Shown here one piece after another: positions 54,276 to 62,563 of a DNA stretch of 64,000 nt. The translations under genes were made by a program, and so were the position numbers. This DNA comes from Frigoribacterium faeni (lineage in GTDB: Bacteria; Actinomycetota; Actinomycetes; Actinomycetales; Microbacteriaceae): NCBI RefSeq assembly GCF_011761235.1, contig NZ_JAAOYW010000002.1, positions 868,001 to 932,000 of the forward strand, written 5' to 3'. Every line of letters begins with the position of its first letter. The first letter of the stretch is position 1. The notes under the pieces were generated by a model. The model ran no database searches. It had not been told where the DNA came from and saw nothing but the letters and a program-made list of their open reading frames with translations.

Positions 54276-57047
54276 CTAGAGCGCACGCCGGCGGCGGCGG
54301 CTCCAGACCAGCGCCGCGGCGCCGAGGGCGAGCAGCAGGGCCGCCGCCGCCACGAACGCGGCGGTCTGGGCACCCGTGAACGCGAGGCTGCCGGCGGGGG
54401 AGGCGGCGCTCGCCGTGCCCGCGTCGGTGCCCGAGTCGGCGAGGCCGGTCGTGCCGCCCGCCGGGGTGCTGCCGGTCGCCGGCGTGGTGCCGCCGACCGG
54501 TGTCGTGCCGTCGGCGGGGCTCGTGCCGCCGCCGACCGGGGCGGTGCCGTCGGCGGGCGCGGTGCCGCCGCCGGGCGTCGTGCCCGGGTCGCCGGGCACG
54601 GCGGCCGCGACGACGGTCAGCACGCTCGCGGGCGAGGTGCTGCCCAGGTGGCGCTCGTCGCCCGAGTACACCGCGGTGATCGAGTGCTCGCCCACGGCCA
54701 GGTCGGCCGGGGTGGTGAGCACTGCGCGGCCGTCGACCAGCTCGGCCGTGCCCAGCGACACGGCGCCGTCGAGGAACTCGACGCTGCCCGTCGCCCCGTC
54801 GGCCTGCGACGAGACCTCGGCGGCGAGCTCGGTGGTCTCGCCCTCCGTGATCGAGGAGGCGGCGGCCACGACGGCCGTGGAGGTCTCGGCCGGCTGCGCG
54901 GGGACCCACGCGGCCAGGTAGCCGTTCACCTCGACGGTCCGCGTGCCCTGCACGGGCACGGTGAGGACGCCGTCGGCGTCGGTGGTCAGGGTCTCGCCGT
55001 GGTAGCCGAGGGCGTCGACGTACTCCTGGTCGGCGTGCTCGGCCCCCATCGCGACCTCGACGGTGGTGTCGAGGTCGGGCTGGTTGCCGACGACGACGCC
55101 GACACCCGTCTCGCGGTCGCTGCCGGCGCGGACGCTCGAGATGAGGTCCTGGCCGGGCGTGCTCGAGAGGTTCGACTCGTGCAGGGTGACCGTCTGCTCG
55201 CCCGAGACGTTCTGCTCACGCATCTGCAGCAGGGCCGTGATGGCGTCGTGGTACGGCGACTCGGTCGTCATGTACGAGGCGTCGGCCTCCCACATGTCGC
55301 CGTAGAACACGGTCGGGACGGTGTCCTGGTTCGTGAGCATCAGGGCGTACGACGCGGGCACGTTGTAGGGCGCGTGCTGCTTGTCGACCGTCGCGCGGTC
55401 GGCCGTGTAGATCTCGTACTGCGCGAGCTGGAACTCCTTGGTGCCGTACGGGAACCCGCCGGCCTGCTCGGCCGTGAGGGAGATCTTCGCCATGTCGTTG
55501 TGCTCGGTGTCGTGGTTCGTCACGAACGACCAGTTCGGGATGACCGTGTCGGTCGAGCCGGTGCCCGTGCGGTCCTTGTACGAGTTCGTCACGACCGTGC
55601 TCAGGGGCTTCGACGGGTCGCCCTCGCCGAGGGCGTCGAAGTAGGCGTAGTGCAGCTCGTCGTCGTAGGCGAGCTGGCCGTTGCCGGTGCCGTTCAGGAA
55701 CGGCACCTGCTCGTCGACGTACGACTCGATGAAGTTGAGGTGGCTGAGCTGGTCGTCGCCGTAGCGCTCGGCGAACAGGTCGGCCGACTGCTCGAGGATC
55801 TCCTTGTTGTAGTGCCCGGCGGCGTCGAAGCGGAAGCCGTCGAAGCCGTACTCGTCGAGGAGGAACTCCTCCCAGTTGCGGTGCTCGGCCTGCACGGCGG
55901 CGGACGAGTTGTCGACGTCCTGGCCGAGCAGGAACTCGGACTGGATGAGGTTCTCGTTGACGCCGCTGGTGTCGTCGTCGAAGCGGAGGGCGGTGATGCC
56001 CTGCTCGGACCTCGACGAGTACCCCGGCTGGAGGCCGATGTAGTCGTTCGTCGCGTTCTGCGCCTCCGAGTCGGTGACGGCGACCAGAGCGGCACGCACC
56101 TCGTCGTCGGTGGCGTCCGGACCGCCTCCGTAGCCTCGCTCGCGCATGTAGTCGAGGTAGGTCTGCGTGATCGCGCCGGGCTGGTTCTCGGTGTAGCCGA
56201 GCAGCAGCGAGCGCCACACGGCGCCGCGGTCGTCGTGGGCGACGGCGTAGTAGCCGTCGACGGTCAGGTAGCCGTCGATGGCGTTGATCTCGCCGTAGCG
56301 CTGGGCGTCGGTGGCGGCGAGCCACTCGGGCAGGTAGTTGCGCTCGTCGTCGGCGCCGAAGTAGCGGTACGGCTCGCCCGCGGGGTCGAGCATGACCCGG
56401 TCGGTGCCGATGTCCTGCGTCGAGATGCCGTTGAGGTCGGCGCTGCTCCACTGCGGGAACGTGCCGTACTTCTGCTGGCCGGCCGCGCTGCCCTTCGTGT
56501 ACACCTCGTAGAGCTTGTTCACGACCTTCGGGTTGTCGGGCGTGCCCCACTGGTTGACGGCGGTGACGCGCACGACCTCGCGGTCCTGGTAGTTGTAGAT
56601 CTGGTTCGGCACGATGTCGGCCTGGACGCTCATCCCGGCGTCGTGCATCGCCGCGATCGCGGCCTTGAGCTCGTCGCTCGTGCCGTACTTCGTGGCCGTC
56701 GCTCCGCCGTGGCCGGCGGGGAACTCGCCGAGGTCGTAGCGGTCGGTGATCGCGTAGCCCTCTTCGTTGTAGGCGTTCAGCGCGCGGGACGCCGGGGCGG
56801 TCCACACGTCGGTGACGCCGAGGTCGGCGAGCTCCTCCGCACGCGCGGCGAGCGTCGTGTAGGTGTCGCTCTCGTAGGGCTGGTAGAAGCTGAAGTCCTG
56901 GAAGATGACTCGGCTGTCGAGGGCTTCGCCGGAGACGAAGGTGGGGCTCTCGACGCTGCCGGCAGCCTGGGCTGACGGGGCGGCGAGGGTGCCGACGAGG
57001 GCGACGAGCGCACAGGTCGACAGGGCGAACGGCAGGGGTCTGCGCAC
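54276..57047 (-). CDS. Secreted, wall-anchored GH70-like glucanotransferase with non-permuted domain order
   Basis: This 923-aa protein starts at a GTG. It has a signal peptide (about 1-29), a catalytic domain (about 45-715), an Ig-like domain (about 722-812), a Gly/Pro/Thr-rich linker and an LAFTG sorting signal at 888-892 with membrane segment and Arg tail. Motif I reads ADIVPNQ (Asp144, and Gln149 where GH13 has His), motif II FDGFRFDAAG (nucleophile Asp408), motif III FIES (Glu441) and motif IV VTNHD (Asp513). The order I-II-III-IV is GH13-like. The Gln in motif I and the region YALMLTN, VFYGDM, YLAAWVPA are GH70-like. The likely role is remodelling of alpha-glucan or sucrose outside the cell. 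The substrate is not certain. Confidence 0.8.
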   Translation of the reverse strand: MRRPLPFALSTCALVALVGTLAAPSAQAAGSVESPTFVSGEALDSRVIFQDFSFYQPYESDTYTTLAARAEELADLGVTDVWTAPASRALNAYNEEGYAITDRYDLGEFPAGHGGATATKYGTSDELKAAIAAMHDAGMSVQADIVPNQIYNYQDREVVRVTAVNQWGTPDNPKVVNKLYEVYTKGSAAGQQKYGTFPQWSSADLNGISTQDIGTDRVMLDPAGEPYRYFGADDERNYLPEWLAATDAQRYGEINAIDGYLTVDGYYAVAHDDRGAVWRSLLLGYTENQPGAITQTYLDYMRERGYGGGPDATDDEVRAALVAVTDSEAQNATNDYIGLQPGYSSRSEQGITALRFDDDTSGVNENLIQSEFLLGQDVDNSSAAVQAEHRNWEEFLLDEYGFDGFRFDAAGHYNKEILEQSADLFAERYGDDQLSHLNFIESYVDEQVPFLNGTGNGQLAYDDELHYAYFDALGEGDPSKPLSTVVTNSYKDRTGTGSTDTVIPNWSFVTNHDTEHNDMAKISLTAEQAGGFPYGTKEFQLAQYEIYTADRATVDKQHAPYNVPASYALMLTNQDTVPTVFYGDMWEADASYMTTESPYHDAITALLQMREQNVSGEQTVTLHESNLSSTPGQDLISSVRAGSDRETGVGVVVGNQPDLDTTVEVAMGAEHADQEYVDALGYHGETLTTDADGVLTVPVQGTRTVEVNGYLAAWVPAQPAETSTAVVAAASSITEGETTELAAEVSSQADGATGSVEFLDGAVSLGTAELVDGRAVLTTPADLAVGEHSITAVYSGDERHLGSTSPASVLTVVAAAVPGDPGTTPGGGTAPADGTAPVGGGTSPADGTTPVGGTTPATGSTPAGGTTGLADSGTDAGTASAASPAGSLAFTGAQTAAFVAAAALLLALGAAALVWSRRRRRAL

Positions 57048-57269
57048 GGGATCCGATCGGGGTAGGGTCCGCCGCACGCCCGGGGCCGGGCGCACGGACA
57101 ACCGGCACCACGGGGGGAGGGGTAAGCAGCTCCCGGGGTGTTCCGGCCCGGTCGACCCTAGGTGCCCGTCGGCGTGCCGGTCCCCGGAAAGGGGGACACG
57201 GGCCCAGGACCACCCCTTCTCCCACCCGTTCGGCGACACCTGCTGATCATCTCGGGTCGCGGGTGGGGC

Positions 57270-57623
57270 TCAGAGCGGGGCTGCCCCGGACAGGTCGGAC
57301 CGTCGGACGTCCGTCCGGGTCGTGTCGAGGGGCTCGGTCGTGCTGCGGAGCCCGCCGTTGGAGTTCGCCAGGGCCGACAGCTGCTCGATCCACGCGGCGT
57401 TGAGGGACGGCATCCTGTTGCCGGCGAACTTGAAGCGCAGGGTCACCGTCGGGTGCAGCCAGATCGTGCTGCGGCCGGAGCCGGTGCTCGTGGGCTCGAT
57501 CCACGAGAACGGGAAGGACTCGCCCCGCCTCAGCTTGTGCAGGATCACCATCTGGAGGTGCGCGAGGGCTCGGTCGTCGATCTCGACCGACGCGCTGTGG
57601 TCGCCGTAGTGCAGGTGTCCCAT
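57270..57623 (-). CDS. Small protein of a Microbacteriaceae-type family (DUF7882-like), copy 2
   Basis: This 117-aa protein starts at an ATG with GAGG upstream. It reads MGHLHYGDHSASVEIDDRAL, then HLQMVILHKLRRGESFPFSW and IWLHPTVTLRFKF. It is a clear paralogue of the 47779-48102 protein, sharing MGxLxY, VE[IF]DDR, KLRR, FSW and ANSN. Function is unknown. It lies between the GH70-like gene and the MarR gene. Confidence 0.75.
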   Translation of the reverse strand: MGHLHYGDHSASVEIDDRALAHLQMVILHKLRRGESFPFSWIEPTSTGSGRSTIWLHPTVTLRFKFAGNRMPSLNAAWIEQLSALANSNGGLRSTTEPLDTTRTDVRRSDLSGAAPL

Positions 57624-57740
57624 GAGGGCCTCGAGTCCCGGCGCGCCCCCAGGGGTCGGGTGCCGAGGTCGGGGGCGACCACGGGCCAAGCTAGGTGCCT
57701 TGTGCCCCTGCCGCAAGAGGCGAGGGTCAGGTCGTCAGTC

Positions 57741-58298
57741 TCAGCTCGCGGTCCCGGACTCGGACGGGGCGTCCGGGCGGGCGCCGCCCTCGAACCCGGC
57801 CGTCACCGTCGACAACAGCGTGACGACGCGCGCGCTCTCCCGGTCGGAGAGCGTCACGATCTGCCCGAGCGCGCCGAGCTCGCCGCCGCCGACCGCCTGT
57901 CGGATGCCGTCACGTGCCGCCGGGGTGAGGTGCAGCACCTGGCCGCGGCCGTCGACCGGGTCGAGGTGGCGCGTGACCGACCCGTGGGCCACGAGACGCG
58001 TCACGATCGTCGAGGCCCCGCCGCTCGTGAGCCCCAGGTGCCGGGCGATGTCGGACGGGTGGGCCGCCCCGCCGACGGTCTCGATCCGGGCGATCAGCTG
58101 CACGGCGCTGAGCTCGTTGGGACCGAGCCCCAGGACCGCCCGCAGCCGGGAGCGGAACAGGGCCTCCGCCTCCTGCAGGGCGTACACGGCGTCGAGCACC
58201 CTGCCCTGCGCGGACTCGGGGTCGTGGACGTAGGGCTCGGCGGCCGGGGGGACGGAGGAGGCGGAGGGGGAGGGGGCAGTGGGGTCGGGGACGCCCAT
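57741..58298 (-). CDS. MarR family transcriptional regulator
   Basis: This 185-aa protein has a winged-helix core with HPSDIARHLGLTSGGASTIVTRLV near 80-105 and DGRGQVLHLTPAARD. It has an N-terminal Pro/Ser-rich tail of about 25 residues. It should bind DNA as a dimer and respond to a small ligand. It lies 39 nt after the ice-binding gene and may be co-transcribed with it. Confidence 0.88.
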   Translation of the reverse strand: MGVPDPTAPSPSASSVPPAAEPYVHDPESAQGRVLDAVYALQEAEALFRSRLRAVLGLGPNELSAVQLIARIETVGGAAHPSDIARHLGLTSGGASTIVTRLVAHGSVTRHLDPVDGRGQVLHLTPAARDGIRQAVGGGELGALGQIVTLSDRESARVVTLLSTVTAGFEGGARPDAPSESGTAS

Positions 58299-58337
58299 GG
58301 GGGATCTCTCGGATCGGTGCGACCCTGCCCCGACCCC

Positions 58338-59645
58338 TCAGCTGTCGGAGCGGGCGAGACGGCGTCTGCGGACGGCGGACGCTACCACGAGGGTCGTGCC
58401 GGCCAGCAGCGCGAGGACCGCGCCCAGGGCGGGCAGCGTGTCGTCGGAGCCCGTGTAGGCGAGGTCGCCGCCGAGGCCGCGGCCCTGTCCGCCCGCGCGG
58501 TCCGCGGCGGGGACCACCGGGGTCGTCGAGCCGGGGGTCGTCGAGCCGGGGGGCACCGTGCCGCCGGGGGTCGTTCCGCCCGGTGTGGTGCCGCCGCCGT
58601 CGCCGGGCACGGGCACGACGGCTGCCGGCGTGACCGTGATCGTGTACGTCTCGCTGTCCGCCGGGGCGGTGCCGTTGTCGGCGGTGACGGTGAAGGTCGA
58701 GTCTCCCGGGGTGGTGGGCGTGCCGGAGACGACGCCCGTCTCGCCGTCGAGCACGAGGCCGGCGGGCAGCGTGCCCGCGGTCACCGAGAAGCCGATGTCG
58801 GGCGTGCCGCTCGCGGTGACGGTGAACGAGTAGCCGGTCCCCTGCGTGGCGGCGGGCGGGCTGCCCGAGGTGATGGTGGGCGCGACGGTCTCGGAGGGGG
58901 TGCCGACCGTGGGGCAGGGCGGCGGCACGGTGATCACGTTCGTGTCGAGGGTGACGGCGCCGGTGCGGGCCAGGAGGCGGCCGATGACGGTCGCGCCGGT
59001 CGTCGCCGTGACGGAGGTCTGCGCCAGGACGGTGCCGCGGAACTGTGCGCCGTCGAGGATGGTGGCCGAGCTGCCGACCTGCCAGAACACGTTGCACGCG
59101 CTGGCCCCGCCGGAGAAGGTCATCGTCGTGCCGCTGCCGATGGTGAGCGTGCTCGACGCCTGGATCACCCACACCGAGCGGTCGGACCCGGCGAAGGCCA
59201 GGTCGCCGTTCTCGGCGAGCTGGACGGCGTCGCCGCGGTAGACGCCGGGCGAGAGCGAGCGGCCGTCGAGGTCGATCACGCCCTCCTCCTGCGGGGTCAG
59301 GCTCGCGGCGACCCCGTAGGCCGTCGTGAGGTCGCCCTGAGCCAGCTGGGCCGACTCGTCGTCGACGTGCGTCTCGCCGCCGACGATGACGCCGGGACCG
59401 CCGTCGAAGCCGGTGATGTCCGTGCCCGGGCTGAGGCCGACGTCGCCGGTGACGACGCTGGTGCCGGTGTTGGTCACCGTGCTGGCGCCGAGCACGGCGT
59501 ACGACGACGCGGTGCCGAGGTCGACGGGGCCGTCGATCACGGTGTCGGCGTGGGCCGGGACGGCGGAGGCCACGGCCAGGGCGGCGCTGACGCCCAGGAC
59601 GAGGCCCGCGCGGGCGAAGAGGGCAGAGGACGTCGTGCGGGCCAT
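58338..59645 (-). CDS. Ice-binding (DUF3494) cell-surface protein with LAYTG anchor
   Basis: This 435-aa protein has a signal peptide (about 1-33), a DUF3494 ice-binding-like domain (about 40-255, TASSYAVLGASTVTNTG, TGDVGLSPG, GNVFWQVG-type segment), an Ig-like domain (PAGLVLDGETGVVSGTPT), a Gly/Pro/Thr linker and a wall anchor LAYTG at about 395-399 with membrane segment and Arg tail. DUF3494 proteins bind ice or stick to surfaces. The ATG at 59645 has AGGTG upstream. Sortase E at 11149 is the likely anchoring enzyme. Confidence 0.92.
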   Translation of the reverse strand: MARTTSSALFARAGLVLGVSAALAVASAVPAHADTVIDGPVDLGTASSYAVLGASTVTNTGTSVVTGDVGLSPGTDITGFDGGPGVIVGGETHVDDESAQLAQGDLTTAYGVAASLTPQEEGVIDLDGRSLSPGVYRGDAVQLAENGDLAFAGSDRSVWVIQASSTLTIGSGTTMTFSGGASACNVFWQVGSSATILDGAQFRGTVLAQTSVTATTGATVIGRLLARTGAVTLDTNVITVPPPCPTVGTPSETVAPTITSGSPPAATQGTGYSFTVTASGTPDIGFSVTAGTLPAGLVLDGETGVVSGTPTTPGDSTFTVTADNGTAPADSETYTITVTPAAVVPVPGDGGGTTPGGTTPGGTVPPGSTTPGSTTPVVPAADRAGGQGRGLGGDLAYTGSDDTLPALGAVLALLAGTTLVVASAVRRRRLARSDS

Positions 59646-59719
59646 GGCGGCACCTGACTGAGAAGAGGAGGCACCTGGCTGCACGTGTTCGGAACGTGCG
59701 GGTGATCCCCGTTAACTGA

Positions 59720-59748
59720 GGTATACGCGACGGGACGAGATAACTCAA
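59720..59748 (-). promoter_or_regulatory. Promoter of the ice-binding protein gene
   Basis: On the minus strand TTGAGT (59743-59748) and TATACC (59720-59725) are separated by 17 bp. This leaves a 5' leader of about 70 nt. The surrounding stretch is AT-richer than its neighbours. The rest of the 240-bp spacer shows no other feature. Confidence 0.65.
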
Positions 59749-59883
59749 CGAATGAGCTACATACTGGCAATCCGCCCGGATCCGTGCGCATCGTGGACAA
59801 GTCGGCGGGGTCGTGCTCGGCGCCTGGCCGGCGCCGCGTCGGCGTGCGCCCGGGGCCGCTGCTTGGCCGGTGCTGGGGCCGCG

Positions 59884-60417
59884 TCAGCGGTCGGTGAGGA
59901 CGCGCAGGGCGGCCTTGAGCGCGGCGTTGCCGGCGCGGAGCTCGGCGGCCTCCGCCTCGAGGGCGGCGATCTGCGGGGTGCGCGGGGTGGGGGTCTGCGG
60001 GGTGCGCGGGGCGGGTGTCGGCGCGACCGGGTGCGCGACCTCCTCGGCCGGGGCGGCGCGCGCCTCCTCGGGCTCTGCCGGCGGGGCGACTGGCTGGTCT
60101 GCGGGCGCCTCCGTGACGTCCTCGGGCTCGTCGGGCGCCGCCTCCTCGGCCTCGGGTGCGGGCGCGGCGGGCACCTCGTCGCGTTCGACGTGGGTCGTCA
60201 CGACCCTCGAGAACTTGGGGCGGGCGGTCCGGGCGGGCGCCGCGGTCTCGGGCGCCGCCTCCTCGACCCAGGCACGCAGGGTCTGCTGGGGGATGCCGAA
60301 CTCCTCGGCGACGACCGTGAACACGTGGCGGTCGCCCGGCTTCGTGGCCCGGCGCTGGAGGACCCGGGCGGTCGCCGCCTCGCGCGTCTCGTCGTCGTAC
60401 CACTGGTCGAAGGGCAT
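59884..60417 (-). CDS. HTH and coiled-coil protein resembling a transposase OrfA
   Basis: This 177-aa protein has an N-terminal helix-turn-helix region (about 5-50, VFTVVAEEFGIPQQTLRAWVEEA), a long Pro/Ala/Glu-rich linker and a C-terminal coiled coil (IAALEAEAAELRAGNAALKAAL). This is the layout of IS3-type OrfA proteins, but no OrfB or terminal repeats lie beside it. It may be a DNA-binding protein derived from one. I do not recognise a named family. Confidence 0.7.
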   Translation of the reverse strand: MPFDQWYDDETREAATARVLQRRATKPGDRHVFTVVAEEFGIPQQTLRAWVEEAAPETAAPARTARPKFSRVVTTHVERDEVPAAPAPEAEEAAPDEPEDVTEAPADQPVAPPAEPEEARAAPAEEVAHPVAPTPAPRTPQTPTPRTPQIAALEAEAAELRAGNAALKAALRVLTDR

Positions 60418-60498
60418 GCCCCGATCCTATTGAAGGCGCCGGTCGCTGCCCGCTGCCCGCCGGCCCTGCCCGCCGCGGGACGCTGCCCGCGGGACGCG

Positions 60499-60804
60499 TC
60501 AGGCGTCGATGTCGAAGACGACGATCCGCGCGGAGGAGTCGCCGAGGTAGCCCGCCACCGGCAGGTGCGCGGGGTGCGGCAGGTACGCCTCGAGGGAGGC
60601 GCGGTCGCGGAACCGCACGACGAGCATCCAGTCGAAGCCGGCCTCGAGGTGCTCGGTGCCGATGCTCGGGCCGCTCGAGACGGACAGGACGCCGTCGATC
60701 GTCGTCAGCTTCTCGTCGGAGAGCCGCGTCGCCTCGGCGGCGGCGTCGACGCCCTCGTTCCACTCGGCCAGCACCACGTGCAGCACCTCGGTCGTCTCGG
60801 CCAT
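60499..60804 (-). CDS. Dabb domain (stress-responsive alpha/beta barrel) protein
   Basis: This 101-aa protein has the Dabb pattern LHVVLAEWNEGVD, SSGPSIG, FDWMLVVRFRDRASLEAYLPHPAH. Such proteins dimerise into a ferredoxin-like barrel. The role is often unknown. The ATG at 60804 was chosen because similarity starts there; a longer frame upstream has no conserved residues. Confidence 0.88.
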   Translation of the reverse strand: MAETTEVLHVVLAEWNEGVDAAAEATRLSDEKLTTIDGVLSVSSGPSIGTEHLEAGFDWMLVVRFRDRASLEAYLPHPAHLPVAGYLGDSSARIVVFDIDA

Positions 60805-60943
60805 GTCGTGTTCCTCTCGTCGGCGACCGGGGAACGGCCGCAGGGACCAGCCTGGCCCTCGAGGAGGCGCGACGCGCGTCCGCGACGTCAGGTCACGAAC
60901 CGACATCGGAGCCTCACAGGTCTTCCCAAGAGACCCGCCATCA

Positions 60944-60958
60944 GTGAGACTGTCTCAC
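60944..60958. promoter_or_regulatory. 15-bp palindromic operator-like site
   Basis: GTGAGAC-T-GTCTCAC is a perfect palindrome with a single central base. It lies 110 bp before the start of the secreted protein gene at 61068 and may be a repressor site. Nothing else in the 263-bp spacer is recognisable. Confidence 0.5.
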
Positions 60959-61067
60959 GACCTTCTCGGTGCGACGGAGCGCTCTCGTGTGCCGCCGCCG
61001 TGATGGGGGGATCACCGTTCTGCCGCTCCTCACCGAGGGCGGCTCACTCTGAGTAGAAGGATCACCT

Positions 61068-62108
61068 GTGAAGCAGTCCCGCATCTTCTCCGTCGCCGTG
61101 GCGTCCGCCGCGGTCGTCGGTTCGGTCGTCGCCGTCTCCGGCACGGCCAGCGCCGCGTTCGACCCCGAGGGCGCCTTCCGCGTCACCACCAACGCGGACC
61201 TCAGCCAGGAGACCCCCGGCCAGGCGTACCCGACGGACAGCGAGTCCGGCTGGTTCACGGGCGCCGTGGCGGCCCCGGCCGGCACGGTCACCTTCGACGG
61301 CGCCGGGCTCAACTCGGCCGGCGGCAACGTCCAGCTGCTGAACGCCTACACCGCCGACGCCAGCACCCTCACCGACCTCGTCGTCGACGCCGCGTTCGTC
61401 TCGGACGGCGACGCCACGTTCCAGGTGCCCCTCTACGCGAACGGCACCGGCACCGACACCGAGTTCACGACGCTGCGCCCCGCCGCGACCGGCGACGCCG
61501 GCTTCACCCCGGACAGCGACTGGGTCACCTCGCAGGCCTTCGGCACCTACGCCGCCGGCGACACCGCCACGCTCGCCGAGTTCCAGGCCGAGGTCACGGC
61601 GATCGACGCCGCCGGCGACCAGACCGCCCCGGCGACCATCCTCGGCTACGGCTTCATCACCCCCTCGCCGCTGACCTCGTCGGTCCAGGCCGTCGCGTTC
61701 GGTGACGAGAGCACCTGGTTCATCCCGGCTCCCACCGGCACCTACGTGCCCGCGACGCTCACCGTGACGCAGGTCAGCACGACCGGCATCACGGTCGACG
61801 GCGCCGGCTTCTTCCCGAACGAGACGCTCTCCGTGTTCTTCACGAGCGAGAACGCCCAGAGCTCCGGCGACCAGGACACCGTCCTCACCGCCGACGCCCA
61901 GGGCCGCATCGCGGGCACGGTCGTCATCCCCGCCGAGGACGTCCAGGGCCCCGGCACCTACAACATCGTCCTCGCCGGCAACGACTCGGGCGTGACCCTG
62001 GCGGGCGTCGTGACCGTCGTCGCCGACGACGCCGTCGTGCCGGTCCCGACCGCTCCGGTCGCGCCCGTCGCCACCCCGGTGCGCGCCAACGCCGCGTTCA
62101 CGGGCTAG
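61068..62108 (+). CDS. Secreted protein of unknown function ending in AFTG
   Basis: This 346-aa protein starts at a GTG with AGAAGGA 7 bases upstream. It has a signal peptide (about 1-29), a beta-rich, Thr/Ala/Asp-rich body with no cysteines in the visible sections and an Ig-like section near 230-325. The tail ends AAFTG right at the stop codon, so the membrane segment and Arg tail of a usual LAxTG anchor are missing. Function is unknown. It stands alone with a terminator after it. Confidence 0.75.
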   Translation: MKQSRIFSVAVASAAVVGSVVAVSGTASAAFDPEGAFRVTTNADLSQETPGQAYPTDSESGWFTGAVAAPAGTVTFDGAGLNSAGGNVQLLNAYTADASTLTDLVVDAAFVSDGDATFQVPLYANGTGTDTEFTTLRPAATGDAGFTPDSDWVTSQAFGTYAAGDTATLAEFQAEVTAIDAAGDQTAPATILGYGFITPSPLTSSVQAVAFGDESTWFIPAPTGTYVPATLTVTQVSTTGITVDGAGFFPNETLSVFFTSENAQSSGDQDTVLTADAQGRIAGTVVIPAEDVQGPGTYNIVLAGNDSGVTLAGVVTVVADDAVVPVPTAPVAPVATPVRANAAFTG

Positions 62109-62138
62109 TCGCCACCAGCACCTGCACCTGCACCACGC

Positions 62139-62176
62139 GGAGGGCCGCTCGACGAGAGATCGTCGGGCGGCCCTCC
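62139..62176 (+). terminator. Hairpin terminator after the secreted protein gene
   Basis: GGAGGGCCGC pairs with GCGGCCCTCC and the inner TCGACGA with TCGTCGG-like bases around a GAGA loop. It lies 31 bp after the stop. No long T run follows. Confidence 0.75.
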
Positions 62177-62281
62177 GTCGCGTGCGGGGCCTGTGCGTGC
62201 GAGACGAGGAGGCGGGCGGAGCTCGTCGGGACCGGTCCGGGAGACGGGACCCGCACCTCTTGCGCTCGCTGCTCTGTGTCC

Positions 62282-62362
62282 GCAAATGCCGACCGCGGGG
62301 CTCGTAATACGGGGATATCCCGCTGTTGTAGAGCGCGATCGGGGCGTCCGGTCGGCATTTGC
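62282..62362. repeat. 81-bp element with 13-bp terminal inverted repeats, copy 1
   Basis: The ends are GCAAATGCCGACC (62282-62294) and its exact reverse complement GGTCGGCATTTGC (62350-62362). The middle contains CGGGGATATCCCG, itself palindromic. No coding frame is conserved. A second copy lies 44 bp beyond. Confidence 0.9.
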
Positions 62363-62406
62363 TGCGGGCTCGCGCTGCGTCTCCTGCGCTCGCCGCTTGG
62401 CCTCTC

Positions 62407-62487
62407 GCAAATGCCGACCGCGGGGCTCGCAATACGGGGATGTCCCGCTGTTGGAGGGCGCGATCGGGGCGCCAGGTCGGCATTTGC
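62407..62487. repeat. 81-bp element with 13-bp terminal inverted repeats, copy 2
   Basis: The ends are the same 13-bp sequences as copy 1 (62407-62419 and 62475-62487). The inside is about 90% identical. A shared stretch of some 23 bp (TTGCGCTCGC or CTGCGCTCGC) lies just before each copy, so the duplicated unit is about 125 bp long. Confidence 0.9.
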
Positions 62488-62500
62488 GAAGAACGCTTAC

Positions 62501-62563
62501 GCCTGCACCTGCGCCTGGCCCTGCGCCTACGCCTGCGCCTGCGTCTACGCCTGGGCCTGCGCC
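62501..62563. repeat. GCCTGC/GCCTAC hexamer array
   Basis: About ten copies of GCCTGC, GCCTAC or GCCTGG follow one after another. The last part lies in the 3' end of the ABC ATPase gene and encodes its AAQAQA tail on the minus strand. Confidence 0.75.

Noticed and set aside
54648-56975. 775-codon open frame opposite the GH70-like gene
   Set aside because: It is a GC-driven complement frame; the minus-strand gene has a signal peptide, catalytic motifs and an anchor.
59884-60417. Active insertion sequence
   Set aside because: No OrfB, terminal inverted repeats or target duplication could be seen.
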